Position numbers and translations under genes: made by a program
Shown here: positions 5,943 to 7,994 of the stretch, piece by piece
How positions within the stretch are numbered: the first letter of the stretch is position 1
Layout of the letters: each line of letters starts with the position of its first letter
Origin: Candidatus Aminicenantota bacterium
Lineage (GTDB): Bacteria > Acidobacteriota > Aminicenantia > UBA2199
DNA length: 7,994 nt
Reading direction: 5' to 3'
NCBI GenBank assembly: GCA_023136725.1
Contig: JAGLQR010000066.1
Coordinates: 1 to 7,994 of the forward strand
The notes under the pieces: model-generated
Databases searched by the model: none
What the model was told of the DNA's origin: nothing
Seen by the model: only the letters and a program-made list of their open reading frames with translations

Positions 5943-7351
5943 GATCTCTCCATATTGATAACATAGCAAATGTAGCATATGCAAATTGTAAATTACTTGA
6001 TCAGATCGATGGAAATGAAGTAACGCTCAGCTACCATAATAATACTCACCTGATGAGTCAGCCGGAGTGGGATGATCTTGAAATAGATCCTGAAAATTTT
6101 CCGGATGAAAACAATTTCTTTAACAATAGTGAAGATTTCTCTGACTATCAACTAAAAAACTGGATTAATCGTGACACTCTTTTAACCCATAATCACCCTT
6201 CATTTGTATCATTAGGCAGATATCTTCCACTTAAATTAAAAAACAGGATACGCCCTGCTTTTTTAACCACAATGCGAATGATCCAGAACAGGAGAGATTT
6301 CAGCATACCCTTTTCTTTGAGAGGCAATTTAAAAGATCCATGGAAATCACGATGTGACAATCTTTCAAAAATTTCAAGAACTTTTGATAAGAGATGGCAT
6401 ATTTCTTCATTTGAGTTTGATTCATTTTACAAGCAGTCCGTTTGGGTGAAAAAATATCTTAAAAATAAGGAAATTGTTTTCTCATATGCTTTATCCCCAA
6501 TTTATTCAATGATTCTCGGGAATCATCCTTTTATAAGTGTTGAGATTGGAACTATGCGAAATATCCCATTTGAAAATTCACTGATCGGTAAAGCTCTGGC
6601 TCTTGCATACAGGTTGTCCCCGCATATTCTGATCACTAATCCCGATGTAAAAAGCAGAGCTGAAAAGCTGGGAATAGAACGTTTCAGTTTTTGCCCGCAT
6701 CCAGTTGATGAGGATATTTATAAACCTCTCGGGCCCTCAAAAGTGAAAAAACTACGTATGGAACTGATACCTGAACACAAAAACAAATTCATTCTATTTT
6801 CTCCAGCCAGACAGAATTGGGGAGTAAAAGGAAATGATAAATTATTTATAGCTTTTGCAAAAGCTTTCAAAACTAAAAAGGATGTATTGCTTATAATTCC
6901 AGGCTGGGGACAGGAAGTAAAGAGGAGCAAAACTCTCTGTAACAAACTGGGGTTAACAAAGAACATATCCTGGATCAATCCAATACCGGAACCACTTATG
7001 GTAAAGTATTTTCAAATATCAGACCTTGTCCTTGACCAATTTCAACTTGGAGTTTTCGGACTCATAACATCAAAAGCTCTCTCCTGCGGCAAGCCGGTCA
7101 TCACATCGTACTCAGATAATATTAATAGTTGGTGTTTCAAAGAGAGGCCTCCCGTACTTTCAGCAAATTCGACAGATGAGATTTCTCATAGTTTTATTTC
7201 TTTGTACAAACAGAAGAACTCCTTAAGAAAGATAAGTATTGACTCAAGGAAATGGATTGAGAATCATCATAGCAAGGAAATTGTTGTAAACATTTTATTG
7301 GCTTCTGCTGAAAAAGCGAGAGAATATTTTAAGAAAGGGAATAAAATATAG
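5939..7351 (+). CDS. GT-B fold glycosyltransferase (GT4-like)
   Basis: From the TTG start the protein has 470 residues. The N-terminus, MRSLHIDNIANVAY, fits the first strand and loop of a GT-B acceptor domain. Residues about 30-200 are divergent and rich in Asn, Phe and Trp. The donor domain begins near 284 with FILFSPARQNWGVKG (284-298), then LLIIPGWG (317-324) and NISWINPIP (342-350). It ends with the conserved SDLVLDQFQLGVFG (361-374) and CGKPVITS (383-390). Lys379 stands where related enzymes have the second Glu of the EX7E motif. No signal peptide or membrane helix is seen, so it should work at the cytoplasmic face. It is the last gene of the cassette and probably uses the sugar made by the two upstream dehydrogenases. 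Acceptor and linkage are unknown. The TAG stop abuts the convergent MATE gene. Confidence 0.85.
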   Translation: MRSLHIDNIANVAYANCKLLDQIDGNEVTLSYHNNTHLMSQPEWDDLEIDPENFPDENNFFNNSEDFSDYQLKNWINRDTLLTHNHPSFVSLGRYLPLKLKNRIRPAFLTTMRMIQNRRDFSIPFSLRGNLKDPWKSRCDNLSKISRTFDKRWHISSFEFDSFYKQSVWVKKYLKNKEIVFSYALSPIYSMILGNHPFISVEIGTMRNIPFENSLIGKALALAYRLSPHILITNPDVKSRAEKLGIERFSFCPHPVDEDIYKPLGPSKVKKLRMELIPEHKNKFILFSPARQNWGVKGNDKLFIAFAKAFKTKKDVLLIIPGWGQEVKRSKTLCNKLGLTKNISWINPIPEPLMVKYFQISDLVLDQFQLGVFGLITSKALSCGKPVITSYSDNINSWCFKERPPVLSANSTDEISHSFISLYKQKNSLRKISIDSRKWIENHHSKEIVVNILLASAEKAREYFKKGNKI

Positions 7352-7994
7352 TCAGACTTTCTTCTCCTTCCATTTTCCTTTTCTGAAAATATAAATTCCG
7401 ATAGCTGCGATCATGATATCAGCAAGAATGATCGCAAGATAGACCCCATGAGCATTGAAGTTCAGTTTCATAGCAAGTATATATGCAACAGGAATTTCGG
7501 CAAGCCAGAAACAAAAAAAGTTAATTATTGTAGGGGTTTTTGTGTCTCCCGATCCGTTCAAAGCCTGGATCATAACCATCCCTATTGCATAAAACGGGAG
7601 AGCAAAACTTATTAATCTCAAAGCATCCTTCCCGGCCATAATAACTCCCGGTTCTGATGTGAATATCCTCACAAATTCTTCGGCAAACAAAAAGAATAAA
7701 ACAGAAACAAAAGTTAGAAATATAAAATTAATTTTTGAAGTTATTATAACGGACCTTTCTGCTCTTTCAGGTTTTTTAGCTCCAAGGTTCTGCCCCACCA
7801 TTGTTGCTGCAGCATTACTCAATCCCCATGATGGAAGGATAGAGAATATAAGAATCCTTATGCCTATTGTATATCCGGCTAGAGCAGAGCTTCCGAAGGT
7901 GGACATTATTCTGACAAGCCCGATCCATGATGTTGTGGAGATAAGGAACTGACCGATACCTCCAAGAGATATCCGGATAAGCTTGATCATAATT
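7352..7994 (-). CDS. MATE family efflux transporter, C-terminal half (5' end outside the window)
   Basis: About 213 codons are visible. An ATG at 7990 exists, but the frame stays open to the edge (the preceding codon is ATT) and MATE proteins usually have about 450 residues, so this is the second half of a longer gene. From that Met, residues 1-66 cover the start of the C-lobe, with ALAGYTIGIRI and NAAATMVGQNLGAKKPERAE (59-78), a classic MATE segment. LNGSGDTKTPTI (144-155) is the second hallmark, followed by two more hydrophobic helices and a basic tail. About six membrane segments fit helices 7-12. The protein is an inner-membrane cation-coupled exporter of drugs or metabolites; whether it is NorM- or DinF-type is not resolved. 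Its TGA stop touches the glycosyltransferase stop, so the genes converge without a spacer. Confidence 0.9.
   Translation of the reverse strand, partial: IMIKLIRISLGGIGQFLISTTSWIGLVRIMSTFGSSALAGYTIGIRILIFSILPSWGLSNAAATMVGQNLGAKKPERAERSVIITSKINFIFLTFVSVLFFLFAEEFVRIFTSEPGVIMAGKDALRLISFALPFYAIGMVMIQALNGSGDTKTPTIINFFCFWLAEIPVAYILAMKLNFNAHGVYLAIILADIMIAAIGIYIFRKGKWKEKKV

Noticed and set aside
7406..7436. Perfect 9-bp inverted repeat (TGCGATCAT / ATGATCGCA, 13-nt loop) inside the MATE gene, about 55 bp past the transferase stop
   Set aside because: No U-tract follows on either strand, it lies in coding sequence, and one such repeat is expected by chance in 8 kb.
7988..7990. ATG at 7990 as the true start of the MATE gene
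   Set aside because: The frame stays open to the window edge and the visible protein is only the second half of a MATE transporter.

Overview
This is an AT-rich window (mid-30s % GC, judged by eye) from a Gram-negative bacterium. The envelope class is indicated by a signal-peptide beta-barrel protein, a lipoprotein and a Tat-type signal. Internal genes use strong Shine-Dalgarno (SD) sites such as GGAGG and GGAG, and the two candidate promoters have perfect TTGACA -35 boxes. This argues against a typical Bacteroidota, which uses other promoter motifs and few SD sites, but an FCB-related or candidate-phylum lineage remains possible. The phylum cannot be fixed from the sequence alone.

Left half, minus strand, read from right to left: a putative four-gene operon. 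It starts at a sigma70-like promoter (3884-3912). It runs through a small NTF2-like lipoprotein (3377-3877), a Tat-signal aldo/keto reductase with eight C-terminal cysteines for Fe-S clusters (2045-3349) and a BioD-like P-loop ATPase with a DRTGG-like domain (798-1997). It ends with a FadL/PorV-like outer-membrane barrel protein whose gene leaves the window at position 1. The gaps are 27, 47 and 12 bp. The function of the set is not known to me. The mix of lipoprotein, exported redox enzyme, cytoplasmic ATPase and outer-membrane channel suggests an envelope-linked process, which is inference.

Middle: a 233-bp divergent promoter region (3878-4110), the longest non-coding stretch in the window. 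It holds two outward-facing promoter candidates and no RNA gene that I can see.

Right half, plus strand: a tight three-gene sugar cassette of two extended short-chain dehydrogenases (4111-4956 and 4959-5942) and a GT-B glycosyltransferase (5939-7351, best start TTG). Gaps are 2 bp and a 4-bp overlap. The likely role is to make and transfer a modified nucleotide sugar for surface polysaccharide or glycolipid.

Right edge, minus strand: the C-terminal half of a MATE-family multidrug exporter (7352-7994, cut by the window). Its stop codon directly abuts the glycosyltransferase stop with no spacer.

No tRNA, rRNA, CRISPR array, insertion sequence, phage gene or convincing Rho-independent terminator was seen.
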